A DNA stretch of 64,000 nucleotides, taken from NCBI GenBank assembly GCA_028688225.1, contig JAQTYQ010000007.1, forward strand, positions 62,001 to 126,000, given 5' to 3'. The notes beneath the pieces are model-generated. The model was not told where the DNA came from. It was given only the letters and a program-made list of their open reading frames with translations, and ran no database searches. Source of the DNA: Opitutaceae bacterium (GTDB taxonomy: Bacteria > Verrucomicrobiota > Verrucomicrobiia > Opitutales > Opitutaceae). Of the stretch, positions 23,898 to 33,789 are shown in pieces (position 1 is the first letter of the stretch; each line of letters starts with the position of its first letter). Position numbers and translations under genes: made by a program.

Positions 23898-25082
23898 ATG
23901 GCCGGCCGCAAACATAGCTCCCTCGACCGCGTGCTCGGACGGCTTGACACGCTGGACTCGGTCAACCTCGCCAACCTCGTGCAGCGCCTGGCCCGCGAGC
24001 GCAGCCTGTTCGAGGCCATCTTCAACACCATCAACGAGGGCATCCTCGTCATCAATGCCGACGGCGTGATCGAGTATGCCAACGAGGCGGCCACGCGCCT
24101 CATCGGGCTGCGCGAGGGCGAACTGGCCGGCGCCACGCTCTGGCGGCTCGTGCCGGGCCTGCATTCGTCGCTCGAGGCTTCGCTGGCCGACGGTGCCGTC
24201 GTGCCCGTGGTCGCGCGGGAGATCGAGCTCAGCTATCCGCAGCCGCGCATCGTCCGGCTCTACATGGTGCCCTTCCAGGCCGAGGGCACCCGGGAGCAGT
24301 CGCGCCGGTTCGCCGTCATCCTCGCCGACATCACCCGGGAGAAGCAGACGACGGAGCGGTTGATCGAGGATGAGAAGGCTTCGTCGGTCCTCCTGCTTGC
24401 CGCCGGCGTGGCTCACGAGCTCGGCAATCCCCTCAATTCGCTCACCATCCACCTGCAACTCATCGCGCGGAAGCTGAAAAAGCTGAAGGCCGTGCGCGAC
24501 GCCGAGGCGCTCGGCAAATCGATCGCGGTCTGCCAGGAGGAGGTGAGGCGCCTGGACGGCATCATCACCCATTTCCTCGAGGCCATCCGGCCGCAGCCGC
24601 CCGACCTCGCCGAGACCAACGTCGTCGACGTGCTCGACGAGGTGCTGCGCTTCCAGGCCGGCGAGCTGAAGAACCGCGGCATCGTCGTCGAGGCCGAGAC
24701 CCAGGCCGACCTGCCCCCGATCCTGGCCGACCGCAACCAGTTGAAGCAGGTGTTTTTCAACCTGATCACCAACGCCATGGAAGCGATGGGGCCGGGCGGA
24801 AAGCTGAAGATCCGGTCGCGGGCCGACGACGACTCGGTCTACCTCTTGTTCGGCGACTCCGGCGTGGGCATCCGGCAGGAGGATCTTTCGCGGCTCTTCC
24901 AGCCCTACCATACGACCAAGCCCGGCGGGCACGGTCTCGGGCTGATGATCGTGCAGCGCATCATGCGCGAGCACGGCGGCCAGGTGGGCATCGAGAGCAA
25001 GGAGGGCGTCGGCACCGTCGTCACACTGGGCTTTCCCCAGAAAAACCGCCGGGTGCGGATGCTGCGCAGCGGCACGGAATGA
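23898..25082 (+). CDS. PAS-domain sensor histidine kinase, NtrB-like
   Basis: A 394-residue soluble kinase. PAS domain at about residues 35-150 (FNTINEGILVINADGVIEYA). HisKA with phospho-acceptor His in LAAGVAHELGNPLNSL. HATPase domain with N-box DRNQLKQVFFNLITNAMEAM, G1 box FGDSGVGIRQED, F box LFQPYHTTKPGGHG, and G2 LGLMIVQRIMREHGG. No membrane helix is visible, so it senses a cytoplasmic signal. No response regulator gene is adjacent; the sigma-54 activator at 34.6 kb has no receiver domain, so it is not a candidate partner. It starts 4 bases after rnhB and is likely cotranscribed with it. Confidence 0.9.
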   Translation: MAGRKHSSLDRVLGRLDTLDSVNLANLVQRLARERSLFEAIFNTINEGILVINADGVIEYANEAATRLIGLREGELAGATLWRLVPGLHSSLEASLADGAVVPVVAREIELSYPQPRIVRLYMVPFQAEGTREQSRRFAVILADITREKQTTERLIEDEKASSVLLLAAGVAHELGNPLNSLTIHLQLIARKLKKLKAVRDAEALGKSIAVCQEEVRRLDGIITHFLEAIRPQPPDLAETNVVDVLDEVLRFQAGELKNRGIVVEAETQADLPPILADRNQLKQVFFNLITNAMEAMGPGGKLKIRSRADDDSVYLLFGDSGVGIRQEDLSRLFQPYHTTKPGGHGLGLMIVQRIMREHGGQVGIESKEGVGTVVTLGFPQKNRRVRMLRSGTE

Positions 25083-25111
25083 TGGACGGCCTCATCGACG
25101 ATCTTTCGCCT

Positions 25112-25162
25112 GGCCGGAGGGTCGCCAACTTGTCAACTATTAGTTGACAAGTCACTCCGGCC
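25112..25162. repeat. Nested palindrome after the histidine kinase
   Basis: Outer arms GGCCGGAG (25112-25119) and CTCCGGCC (25155-25162) enclose a perfect 12-base inner palindrome (ACTTGTCAACTA, one base, TAGTTGACAAGT at 25128-25152). It lies in the 104-base convergent gap and could terminate transcription, but the inner core resembles the element at 650-678. Confidence 0.7.
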
Positions 25163-25186
25163 GACGCGGACAAAGCGGCGATCAGG

Positions 25187-26242
25187 TCACCTCTGTTGGG
25201 CCTTCATGCCGGAGTCGGTGTCGGAATTTACATTCGACCGGACGGGCGGCGGCGGGGCCGGGCGCGGGGAAGAGGCGGGCGGCGAAGATATCCGCACCGG
25301 CGGGGAGTAAATCCGTGGCGACGGAGCCGGGGCAGGCCGCATCGTGGAGCCGGGATTCCGCACATTCGACGCCGAAGGGTTTGGCGGCGGGGGACGGTGA
25401 TTCGAACCCTGGTTCCAGGACGGAGGACGGCCGGTGGAATGGGGCGGCCGGTGATCGGAATCCGGTTGCAGCGGGCGCGACACAGGGGAATTCGGGGGAA
25501 CGGAGCGATGATGGGAATCCGTGGTGCGTGAATGCCAGGAGGAAGATGGCGGCAGCGACCGGCGGCCGTCCACAGGCGGACGCTGCGGACGGCGTGGCCG
25601 CATCCCCGGGAGGGGCCGGCTGCCGGCATCCGGCCGCCAGGGAGTATAACCGGTGTGACCCTTCCACCGCGGAGGGTGGTGCTTCCCCGGCGGGCCTTTG
25701 GGCGGAGGCGGATGATTCACGTAAGGAGGCGGTGACCGGTGGTGGCGAAACTCGTAGTAGGGAATGAACGGGAAAAAGGCCCAATAGGGCGTGAACGGGC
25801 TATAGGCATACCCGAGATAGCCATCGTCGTAATAATCATTGTCGTAGGACCAGGGAACAGCGGGCGGCGGAGATTCCGCTGCATAGTCGGAAGGAAGGCC
25901 GGCGGCGCTGTAGCTCGGCACCACCTCGGTGATGGCGAAACGGGTTCCGGCATCCTGCCATGCAATCATCACCCGGAATACCACGTCGGCGTGGACGACG
26001 TCATCGGTGAGCACTTGATCGCGCTGCACGTAGCCCTGGTCGGTCAGGTATTGCACGAGGCTGCGCCGGATTTTCTCCTGATCCGCTTGCGTCAGGACGC
26101 CGTGGTCGTCGACCGCGATGATCGCATAGGTCTGCCGGCCGTCCGGCTGAGCGGCCCGGGCTGGGACCGAGATGCAACTGGCCGCAAGGAAGACCAGTCC
26201 GAGGATGAGCAGGATGCCCACGATGGGGCGCGGGTTTTTCAT
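25187..26242 (-). CDS. Proline-rich lipoprotein with DUF4136-like region
   Basis: A 351-residue secreted protein. A lipoprotein-type signal (ILLILGLVFLAASC) gives a predicted acylated Cys at about residue 23. Residues 35-115 form a small domain (TYAIIAVDDHGVLTQADQEK, DVVFRVMIAW) loosely like DUF4136/surface lipoproteins. The following 200 or so residues are a low-complexity Pro/His/Ser/Arg-rich tail with repeated PPP, HHRS and RPP runs. The tail may span or bind the cell wall. Function unknown. The start at 26242 is supported by the signal peptide. Confidence 0.72.
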   Translation of the reverse strand: MKNPRPIVGILLILGLVFLAASCISVPARAAQPDGRQTYAIIAVDDHGVLTQADQEKIRRSLVQYLTDQGYVQRDQVLTDDVVHADVVFRVMIAWQDAGTRFAITEVVPSYSAAGLPSDYAAESPPPAVPWSYDNDYYDDGYLGYAYSPFTPYWAFFPFIPYYEFRHHRSPPPYVNHPPPPKGPPGKHHPPRWKGHTGYTPWRPDAGSRPLPGMRPRRPQRPPVDGRRSLPPSSSWHSRTTDSHHRSVPPNSPVSRPLQPDSDHRPPHSTGRPPSWNQGSNHRPPPPNPSASNVRNPGSTMRPAPAPSPRIYSPPVRISSPPASSPRPAPPPPVRSNVNSDTDSGMKAQQR

Positions 26243-26713
26243 GGCGACCTCCGGGTTAAATGGCGCCTGACAATGACAAGGTAATCCCGGACGCCGCAGT
26301 GCTCAAGCGTGGAGCGGCAATAGCTTGCTATCGAAGGGCGATCTCGGCCGCGTTCGAACACCGTCGGGGAAGCATCGGCGTTCATGGGAGGGTTGGCTAC
26401 AGGGAGATGACGCTGGATGTGACCCGTGGTTGCGTCTCCAGTTCGCTTTTGTTTCGCCCCCTGCCGGTAGCCCGGAATGGCTGCTGGTGGCCGCTCCGCG
26501 GACTTTTTTTGATATACCCCGGAGCCGGCGGACCCTGGGGTAAAACGTGCCGAAGAGCCGGCCGGAAGGAGTGTATTCAGCACCACACCCGGAACCAGCG
26601 GCTCCGGGCGACCTGCTCTTCGACAACCTAAACGCCGCCAGTTCGCTCAGCCAGGACCAGATGGCCGGTGCGCTTTGGGCCCGGCGGCCGGGGAGATTCG
26701 CGGTGCATGCCGG
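26243..26713. other. Spacer with no convincing gene
   Basis: A 471-base gap between two minus-strand genes. A possible GTG-initiated 56-codon plus-strand frame (26547-26717) exists but has no recognisable homology and overlaps the end of the neighbouring gene. The promoter of the lipoprotein gene and the terminator of the sigma-54 operon should be here, but no hairpin plus T-tract is clear. Confidence 0.4.
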
Positions 26714-27691
26714 TTAACGACAGGCTTCGTGCACGAAACGCGCGAGCTCAGCGTTGAAGCGCGCAGCGTCATCGTAGAACGACGCATGGCCGGCGTCCGC
26801 ATAGAGTGAGAGCTTGGCGCCGGGGATGAGCGACGCGGTTCGCTGCCCCATCAGGGGAAGGACGAGGCGGTCTTTCCCCCCGTGCACGACCAGCGTTGGC
26901 ACACGAACCGACCGGAGCGCCTCGTCGCCGTTCTCGATTGATACCCGTTGGATCGCCGCCTGCACCTCGGCGGGAAGAATCCCGGCGCGGGCGACCATCA
27001 GGGCGAGTTCCGTCGGTTGCGGCGGCCGGGCAAAGCATGCGCTGATGAATCGGCGCGACGCCGCGGCGCGGATGGCGGCGTCCGGCGACTGCAGCGGAGA
27101 CAAAAGTCCGCCATTGGCTGTCCCGAAGTGCTCCGGAGAGAAGTGGGTTACCGCGTCGACGAACACCACGCCCGACAGATTCGCGTCGCCGTGGTCCCGA
27201 AGGTAATTTGTCACCACGACTCCGCCGAGGGACCAAGCCACGATCACCGGGCGGTGCAACTGCGCCGCTGCGATCACTGCAGCCAGTTCGTCGCCCCAGC
27301 GGCGGCCCTCCGCATAGAACGCGTCGCCCACGGGGCGGTCTGAACGTCCGTGGCCGCGCAGGTCATAAGCGACGAGGTGGAATTCCTGCGCGAGCGGGCT
27401 GTCAAACTGACGGAGCCAGCACGCGCGGCTCAGGGCCAGGCCGTGGATGAAAACGATGGCGGGTCCGTCTGGGCGGCCGCGCTCCTCGGCGGCAATGGCA
27501 ACGTCGTCGGGGGTGCAAACAGAGAACTCGCGCAGGAGGGGCGGCGCCCGCAGCGCCGCGGTGTCGGGCCGGGATGGCGCCGGAGTCGAGGGCGCGCAGG
27601 CGGCCAGGGCGAGCAGGCCGCTGCAGAGCAGCGGGCCGAGGGGAAGACGATTCACGGCCGATCGCCGTGGGATGACCGGGGATTCGCTCAT
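26714..27691 (-). CDS. Alpha/beta hydrolase, lipoprotein
   Basis: A 325-residue protein, last gene of the sigma-54 operon. The N-terminus has a lipobox (LLALAAC) so it is probably anchored outside the cytoplasmic membrane. Hydrolase motifs: oxyanion HGLALSRACW, nucleophile elbow VAWSLGGVVV, acid GGKDRLVLPL and His in DAGHASFYDD. The ATG at 27691 overlaps the stop of the preceding glyoxalase-fold gene (ATGA), so translation is coupled. Resembles haloperoxidase or pimeloyl-type esterases; substrate unknown. Confidence 0.83.
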   Translation of the reverse strand: MSESPVIPRRSAVNRLPLGPLLCSGLLALAACAPSTPAPSRPDTAALRAPPLLREFSVCTPDDVAIAAEERGRPDGPAIVFIHGLALSRACWLRQFDSPLAQEFHLVAYDLRGHGRSDRPVGDAFYAEGRRWGDELAAVIAAAQLHRPVIVAWSLGGVVVTNYLRDHGDANLSGVVFVDAVTHFSPEHFGTANGGLLSPLQSPDAAIRAAASRRFISACFARPPQPTELALMVARAGILPAEVQAAIQRVSIENGDEALRSVRVPTLVVHGGKDRLVLPLMGQRTASLIPGAKLSLYADAGHASFYDDAARFNAELARFVHEACR

Positions 27692-28107
27692 GGCACGAAG
27701 ATGTGATCCGAAGCGCTCACGGCGGGCAGACAATCGGCCGGGTGTTTGTCGCGGTGCTCGACATACTCCCCGAGCGTGCCGTCGGGATGGCGGACCAGCA
27801 TGTTCCAGCCGGTCGGAACAGGCTTCGGCGCTTCGAGCACCTCCGCTCCCACCGTCGGAAGATGCCGCGCGTAGCCCTCGATATCCTCCACCAGGAAAGT
27901 GGCGTGCGTCGCGACAAAGGGGGCCAGGCTTTCCGGCGAGCCGGCGATGAAGAGAATGGACGCGACCTGGGCGAGCTTCAGTCCGTGTTCGGGATAGTGG
28001 AAGCGCAGCCGTGCCTCCTGACCGATCAAGTCCTCATGAAAAGCGACAGCCTCGTCGAAGCCGTCGAGCGACATGTAGCGCCGAACGAGAATATTCAGAA
28101 TCTTCAT
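27688..28107 (-). CDS. Glyoxalase/bleomycin-resistance (VOC) fold protein
   Basis: A 139-residue protein with the VOC pattern: MKILNILVRRYMSLDGFDEA, LRFHYPEHGLKLAQVASIL, THATFLVEDIEGY and the C-terminal HPDGTLGEYVEH. VOC enzymes bind a divalent metal and act on thiol adducts, epoxides or aromatic diols; here the Glu in GEYVEH and His in THATF could be ligands. Its last bases overlap the start of the lipoprotein hydrolase gene. It is the eighth gene of the sigma-54 operon. The exact substrate is not predictable. Confidence 0.78.
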   Translation of the reverse strand: MKILNILVRRYMSLDGFDEAVAFHEDLIGQEARLRFHYPEHGLKLAQVASILFIAGSPESLAPFVATHATFLVEDIEGYARHLPTVGAEVLEAPKPVPTGWNMLVRHPDGTLGEYVEHRDKHPADCLPAVSASDHIFVP

Positions 28108-28151
28108 GACCGGTTTTTCCTTTCGACGAGGATGCTCCATCCTGCCTTCCG

Positions 28152-29072
28152 CTAGGTTTGGTCGATAAATTGAGCAATGAGCGCCGCCACCTTGTCCGGT
28201 GCGTCCTCCAGGCAGTAATGTCCCGCGCCCTCCAGCCGATGGACCGGCGCCTTCGGAAACAGCGCGGTAAAGAGTGGCAGGAAATGCTCGGCGTGGAGCG
28301 TACGGTCGGCAACGCCCCAAATTGCCAAAGCGGGTTGGGTGCGGATCGCCCGGTCGGCCGCCGCGTCGGGTGCCTCGAACCGATGCGCGCCGGTGGCGAA
28401 TCCCTTTGCCCAGCCAATGGCGCCGAGGCAGTCGGCAGGATTGGCGAAGTGCGATCCGTAAGCGGAGAGCCATGTGTCGGTAATGAGCGCATTGTTCTCG
28501 AAGCCGTTCAGCTTGAGCGTGCTCAGGATGTTGAAGCCGAGCTGCCCCAGGACTGCCTCCAAGCGCCCATCTTTCTCGGCTTGCGCGATCCACTGGAACC
28601 AGGGCGAAACGCGGGCGTTGGCCGTCACGCGCTCAACGAGATCGGCTTGACCGAACGGGGTCGGCCCGTTGGCCGAAATCACGCGGCGGATGCGGTCGGG
28701 ATGCCGGGCGGCCAGGCCCATGCCAGTCGGGCCCCCGAAATCATGCATCACGAGGGTGATGTTGCGCAGATCGAGCGCGAGAACGAGGCGCTCCAGATTG
28801 TCGATATGGTCCTGCAGCCAATAACTGCGGTTTGGCGGCGTCGCGCTTTTGCCGAACCCCATGTGGTCGGGGACGACCACGCGGTGGACGCCGCGCAGAG
28901 CCGCGATCAGATGCCGGAACAGATAACCCCAAGTCGGCTCGCCATGGAGACACAGCACCACGTCGGCGTCACGCGGTCCCTCGTCGACATAGTGCATACG
29001 AAAGCCGGGTGCGTTCGAGAAGTGCGGCGAATACGGGAAGCTGCCGCCAAAGGTTTCATGGGATGGGATCAT
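28152..29072 (-). CDS. Haloalkane dehalogenase-like alpha/beta hydrolase
   Basis: A 306-residue alpha/beta hydrolase of the haloalkane dehalogenase group. It has HGEPTWGYLFRHLI, with the HGxPxW oxyanion motif; the nucleophile Asp111 in VMHDFGGPTGMG; a cap domain with GFNILSTLKLNGFEN; a possible acid in GVADRTLHAEHF; and the final His in LEGAGHYCLEDAP. Asp rather than Ser at the nucleophile position fits carbon-halogen hydrolysis, but haloacid or epoxide activity is possible. Start ATG at 29072 has AGGAG seven bases upstream. It is separated by 124 bases from the aldo/keto reductase gene, the largest gap in the operon, so an additional internal promoter is possible. Confidence 0.84.
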   Translation of the reverse strand: MIPSHETFGGSFPYSPHFSNAPGFRMHYVDEGPRDADVVLCLHGEPTWGYLFRHLIAALRGVHRVVVPDHMGFGKSATPPNRSYWLQDHIDNLERLVLALDLRNITLVMHDFGGPTGMGLAARHPDRIRRVISANGPTPFGQADLVERVTANARVSPWFQWIAQAEKDGRLEAVLGQLGFNILSTLKLNGFENNALITDTWLSAYGSHFANPADCLGAIGWAKGFATGAHRFEAPDAAADRAIRTQPALAIWGVADRTLHAEHFLPLFTALFPKAPVHRLEGAGHYCLEDAPDKVAALIAQFIDQT

Positions 29073-29196
29073 GTGAGGTCTCCTGGGAAGGCGCGATTGT
29101 GGTAGTCGTATTGATGGGCGTGTTTTGGCAGAAGAGATTGGACATTATCGATTTCCAGCTCGTATCCGAAGATAGCTTCTCTCCGGGATCGGGGCG

Positions 29197-30186
<990 letters not shown>

Positions 30187-30209
30187 GAAGTCTTCCATTT
30201 TGCTCGATG

Positions 30210-31034
30210 TTATCCGGTCGCCAGTTCTCGACTGCGCTTGATGCCCTGTTCCAAAGCGGCCGAGAGGTTCGTGCCGGCAGCCAGTGCGTGGAGTATGGCC
30301 TCGGTCACGCCTCCCGGCGTCGCCGCCTGGGCGAGATAGTGCTTTCGCTCTGCATCGGAAAGCCGGCGGGGCCGGACGCGATGCGCCCATTGGAGAATCG
30401 AATCGTAATCAGGGAGCTCGAACCGCTCCGCCGTCTGCCGCAACTCCGCATCGTCGATCTCATGGCCGAGGCCTTTCCATTGTGTCAGCGCGATGGGAAG
30501 ACAGGGCCCGAGCGCCGTGAAGGCGTGAAAATCCGACTCCCGCCTGAGCGGGATGATCTGGAGGTGAAGGGACTCGAAGAGTTCGCGGGCCAGCAGATTG
30601 TCCGCCGGATACAGGGCCGCCAGGCCGTCCCGCTGCCGCAGAGTGTCCGGCGCACTGGTCATCGCGCGCGCGCGCTGCGCGGCGCCGACATTGGCGGGCA
30701 GGTTCTGCAAAGGGACGCCGGCTAGAAAGGAGATCAACAGGCAGTCTTTTCGCAGTTCAAAGCCCCGAATTGCGAGGTAGTCCTGCGGGCGCACCAAATA
30801 GAGCAGGATCCGCGACCGTCGGGCGACTTGCTCGCTGCTGGCGACCACTTCGGCCAGGCCGGCGTCGCTCAGCGCTCGGTCAGTCTCGGTCGAACCCCGG
30901 TGGCAGATGGCGAGATTGCGCTGGGGCAGCCCGGCTTCCAAAAGCCCCTGTGCAATCGCCCTGCCCAGATGACCGGCGCCGAACAGCCCGATGGTCGCGT
31001 CGCCGGGAAACCGGCTGGTGAGCTTAAGGTTCAT
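30210..31034 (-). CDS. Pyrroline-5-carboxylate reductase-like dehydrogenase
   Basis: A 274-residue protein resembling ProC. The N-terminal Rossmann motif is [18 protein letters not shown], followed by [24 protein letters not shown], and a C-terminal helical dimerisation domain containing [21 protein letters not shown], the conserved signature of the family. Although similar to ProC, the active-site region differs in places ([11 protein letters not shown] replaces the usual PN-x-P-x-x-x-x-x-G) and the gene sits inside an oxidoreductase operon, so its substrate may be another imine or enamine. An ORF reaching upstream overlaps the NTF2-like gene; the ATG at 31034 is chosen because it leaves an 11-base spacing. 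Confidence 0.82.
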   Translation of the reverse strand: MNLKLTSRFPGDATIGLFGAGHLGRAIAQGLLEAGLPQRNLAICHRGSTETDRALSDAGLAEVVASSEQVARRSRILLYLVRPQDYLAIRGFELRKDCLLISFLAGVPLQNLPANVGAAQRARAMTSAPDTLRQRDGLAALYPADNLLARELFESLHLQIIPLRRESDFHAFTALGPCLPIALTQWKGLGHEIDDAELRQTAERFELPDYDSILQWAHRVRPRRLSDAERKHYLAQAATPGGVTEAILHALAAGTNLSAALEQGIKRSRELATG

Positions 31035-31044
31035 TGGCGCATGC

Positions 31045-31485
31045 TCATGAGGTTGAGATCCGGGCCTCCTTGCGCGCACCGCCGACCGCTTGGGCGACCG
31101 CAAAGCTGTCTTCAAAGAGCCGATAACGAACAATCAAGGCGTCTCGCATGGTGAAACTGATCGCGAACGCACTTTCAATCGTTCTGCCGGTACTTTTTAC
31201 CCGCGAGACAAGCTCTCCCACGGCCACAGCCTCTTCGTCGTGGACGACGGTCGAACGTACTTCGAAGCGGACGGGCTCGATCCATTGCCGGAGATCCCGG
31301 AAAAATCCGGCCACCCCTGCGCGCCCCTTCCTCCTTCCGATCCAAGGGACATGGGCGACATCGCCCGCGATGTCCCAATCGATCTCTTCGCTAAACAGGG
31401 TGGCAATCGCTTCCGGCTCAGCGCCGGATCCAACACGTGCAAAATAGCGGTTCACGATTTCCCGGGTTATATCGCTGGTCGTCAT
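31045..31485 (-). CDS. NTF2-like/SnoaL-like protein
   Basis: A 146-residue protein of the nuclear transport factor 2 fold: MTTSDITREIVNRYFARVGS, IATLFSEEIDWDIAGDVAHV, GRAGVAGFFRDLRQWIEPV, a beta strand with VVHDEEAVAVGELVSRVKST and FAISFTMRDALIVRYRLFED. Such folds often form cone-shaped active sites for isomerases, dehydratases or steroid-type reactions; the Asp/Glu/His residues in EEIDWDIAGDVAHVPW could line it. It fits in the operon between the P5CR-like and lactonase-like genes. Substrate unknown. Confidence 0.8.
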   Translation of the reverse strand: MTTSDITREIVNRYFARVGSGAEPEAIATLFSEEIDWDIAGDVAHVPWIGRRKGRAGVAGFFRDLRQWIEPVRFEVRSTVVHDEEAVAVGELVSRVKSTGRTIESAFAISFTMRDALIVRYRLFEDSFAVAQAVGGARKEARISTS

Positions 31486-31519
31486 GTTTATTTTGGGAAG
31501 GACGGTGCGGCTGATTCCA

Positions 31520-32575
31520 TCACGGCGATCCGGCTGCGCGCACCCGGATCTTGTAGATGCTCGTCTTCGCAGAGATATAGAGCGTCTTCCGGTCGGCATC
31601 GCCGAACACCAGATTGGTTGCTTCCTCCGGCAGGGATATGACGCCCAGCGGCTTTCCCGCAGGTGAAATGATCCAGATACCGCCGGGGCCGCTGGTCCAC
31701 AGGTTGCCCAGCGCATCGACTTTCATCCCGTCGGTAATGCCCGCCTCCTTTTCGCTGTGCAGGTCGATAAACAGCGTGGAATCGGTCAGGGTCCCGTCCT
31801 CTTGCACGCGGTAGCGACGGATGAAACGGTCGATGGAGCCGTTGGCGTACAAAAATTTTTCATCCGGGGAAAACGCGAGGCCGTTGGTATTGGCAATGTC
31901 ATCGACCACCCGTGTGACCTTGCCGTCGCGGATCATGTAGATGGCGTTGACGTCGATTTCCTTCGACGGGTCCTTCTCCATCTTCAGCATGCCGCCAAAT
32001 GTATCCGTGAAATAGATCGAACCATCCTTGCGCACCACCACATCATTGGGTCCGCCGAAGCGCTTGCCCTGGTAGCGATCGACGAGCACGGTACGCCGGC
32101 CGTCTTTCTCGATGCGTACGATCGAACGCCCGGCCCAGGTTGCGATCACGAGCCGTCCCTGCCGATCGAGGGCGAGGCCATCCGAGCCGCACATGTTGAA
32201 CTTCTCAAAGCCTGGATCACCCTGCGGCTTGCCGTTGGTAAATTCCATGCCCACCCGCCAGAGATCCGGTTTCTGGTAGCCGCTTTTCTCCAGGTAGATC
32301 TCCACCTTGCCACCGGGCGTCCAGCGGTAAATCACGTTGGCCGGAATGTCGCTGAACAGCAGACAGCCGTTCGCTCCCTGCTGCACCCAGGTCACACCTT
32401 CGGTAAAACCGAACCCAGTCGCTACCAGCTCGATTGTTGCATCGGGCGAAATGAGCGCATCAAGTGCCGGATCTCTTTTTTGAACAGGTGGTTCGCCCGG
32501 CATCTGCGCATTTGCCAAGCCTGCCAAAAGCATGATTGCCATCAGAACGACGGGCGTGAATTGCGAGGTATTCAT
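31520..32575 (-). CDS. SMP-30/gluconolactonase/LRE family protein, exported
   Basis: A 351-residue six-bladed beta-propeller with an N-terminal signal peptide (VVLMAIMLLAGLANA). Family motifs: FTEGVTWVQQGANGCLLFSD (metal-ligand Glu), CGSDGLALDRQGRL, RFGGPNDVVVRKDGSIYFTD (metal-ligand Asn/Asp), ANTNGLAFSPDEKFLYAN and TDGMKVDALGNLWTSG. These hydrolases open lactone rings using one divalent metal. The ATG at 32575 has AAGGA seven bases upstream; a GTG at 32581 is possible. It is the third gene of the sigma-54 operon and the clearest exported one besides the lipoprotein. Confidence 0.88.
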   Translation of the reverse strand: MNTSQFTPVVLMAIMLLAGLANAQMPGEPPVQKRDPALDALISPDATIELVATGFGFTEGVTWVQQGANGCLLFSDIPANVIYRWTPGGKVEIYLEKSGYQKPDLWRVGMEFTNGKPQGDPGFEKFNMCGSDGLALDRQGRLVIATWAGRSIVRIEKDGRRTVLVDRYQGKRFGGPNDVVVRKDGSIYFTDTFGGMLKMEKDPSKEIDVNAIYMIRDGKVTRVVDDIANTNGLAFSPDEKFLYANGSIDRFIRRYRVQEDGTLTDSTLFIDLHSEKEAGITDGMKVDALGNLWTSGPGGIWIISPAGKPLGVISLPEEATNLVFGDADRKTLYISAKTSIYKIRVRAAGSP

Positions 32576-32646
32576 ATGCACATCCTTCTATTTGTTGGCG
32601 CTTGTTCTCCTCGGAATTGTGTTCGCTGGTGACGCACTTCCCGGAG

Positions 32647-33756
32647 TCAGAGTTTGACCACGACCTTGCCGAAATGGCGGCCGGAGGCGAGGTGGTCGTA
32701 GGCGGACTGTGCCTCCTCGAAGGCGAAGGTCCGGTCGATCACCGGCTTGATGCGATGGGTGACGAGGAATTCGTTCATGGCGGCGAACTGTTCGCCCGAG
32801 CCGACGTTGATCCCGTTGATGCCGGCATTGATCAGTTGCAGACGCAGCAGGTTGGATTGCGGCCCGAAACCGGTGAAGACGCCGATCTGCGCGATCTTGC
32901 CGCCGGCCGCGAGCGCGCGCAGCGAACGATCGTACGTGGCCGGACCTCCGAGTTCCAGAATGTGGGAGACGCCGATGCCGCCCGTTAGCTTGCGGACTTC
33001 CACATCCCACTCCGGCGTGGTTTTGTAGTTCACCGTCGCCCAGGCGCCGAGCCGCGTGGCGCGCTCGCGCTTCTCGTCCGAGGACGACAACACGATGACC
33101 CTGGCGCCGAGCGCCGTGGCGAACTGGAGGGCGAAGAGCGCGACGCCGCCCGTTCCCTGCACCAGGACGGTGTCGCCTGCGGTCAGCCGGCCGCGCACCA
33201 CGAGGGCTTGCCAGGCAGTGACAGCGGCGCAGGGCAGGGTCGCCGCCTCCTCGAAGTTCAGTGCATCGGGTATGCGCACGAGCGCCTCCTCTGGTACGGC
33301 AATCAGATCCGCCAGCACGCCGTCGCTGTCACCGCCGCCGAGGGCGGAAGCGAGGTAGGCTTCGCGAAAGGGACCACTGGACCAGTCGGGATAAAAGATC
33401 GGCGCGACGCGATCGTCCTCGCGCCAGCGCGTCACCTCCGGGCCGGTGGCGACGACGCGGCCGGCGCCATCGGAGAGCGGCACCAGCCCCTCACGGACTT
33501 TTCCGAGCTGGCCGCGCAAGACCAGCAAATCCCGGTAGTTGAGGCTCGCCGCCTCGATGCGCACCAGCACTTGGCGCGGCCCGGGCCGCGGCGCAGGCTC
33601 CACATTTTGCTGGAGGCGCAATCCGCGTTCCGAGGAAACGAGTCGATAAATACGCCGGGTCGCAGGCCCGGCGGTTGACGGTTGGCTCACGGCGGCGGTG
33701 GCGGGTTGAGCGGAAGCAAGAGCTTCAGAGGCAAAATTTGTTTGGCGGGTCTTCAT
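32647..33756 (-). CDS. Zinc-independent MDR alcohol/quinone oxidoreductase
   Basis: A 369-residue medium-chain dehydrogenase/reductase. The N-terminal GroES-like domain has EAASLNYRDLLVLRGQLGKV and DGAGRVVATGPEVTRW. The nucleotide-binding domain has VQGTGGVALFALQFATALGA (GxGGVxxxA) and VIVLSSSDEKRERA. No zinc-binding Cys-His-Glu set is present, so it belongs with quinone oxidoreductase-like enzymes that reduce C=C or quinone bonds with NADPH. The first 30 residues are a low-complexity Ala/Pro/Thr tail; the start ATG at 33756 is tentative and a shorter form is possible. Second gene of the sigma-54 operon. Confidence 0.87.
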   Translation of the reverse strand: MKTRQTNFASEALASAQPATAAVSQPSTAGPATRRIYRLVSSERGLRLQQNVEPAPRPGPRQVLVRIEAASLNYRDLLVLRGQLGKVREGLVPLSDGAGRVVATGPEVTRWREDDRVAPIFYPDWSSGPFREAYLASALGGGDSDGVLADLIAVPEEALVRIPDALNFEEAATLPCAAVTAWQALVVRGRLTAGDTVLVQGTGGVALFALQFATALGARVIVLSSSDEKRERATRLGAWATVNYKTTPEWDVEVRKLTGGIGVSHILELGGPATYDRSLRALAAGGKIAQIGVFTGFGPQSNLLRLQLINAGINGINVGSGEQFAAMNEFLVTHRIKPVIDRTFAFEEAQSAYDHLASGRHFGKVVVKL

Positions 33757-33789
33757 GAGTGTCGACGGGTTTGGTTTTCTCTGGTCTGG

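Noticed and set aside
26547-26717. A GTG-started 56-codon plus-strand frame upstream of the hydrolase operon end
   Set aside because: No homology recognised, no clear ribosome binding site, and it overlaps the 3' end of the lipoprotein hydrolase gene. Kept only as a note.
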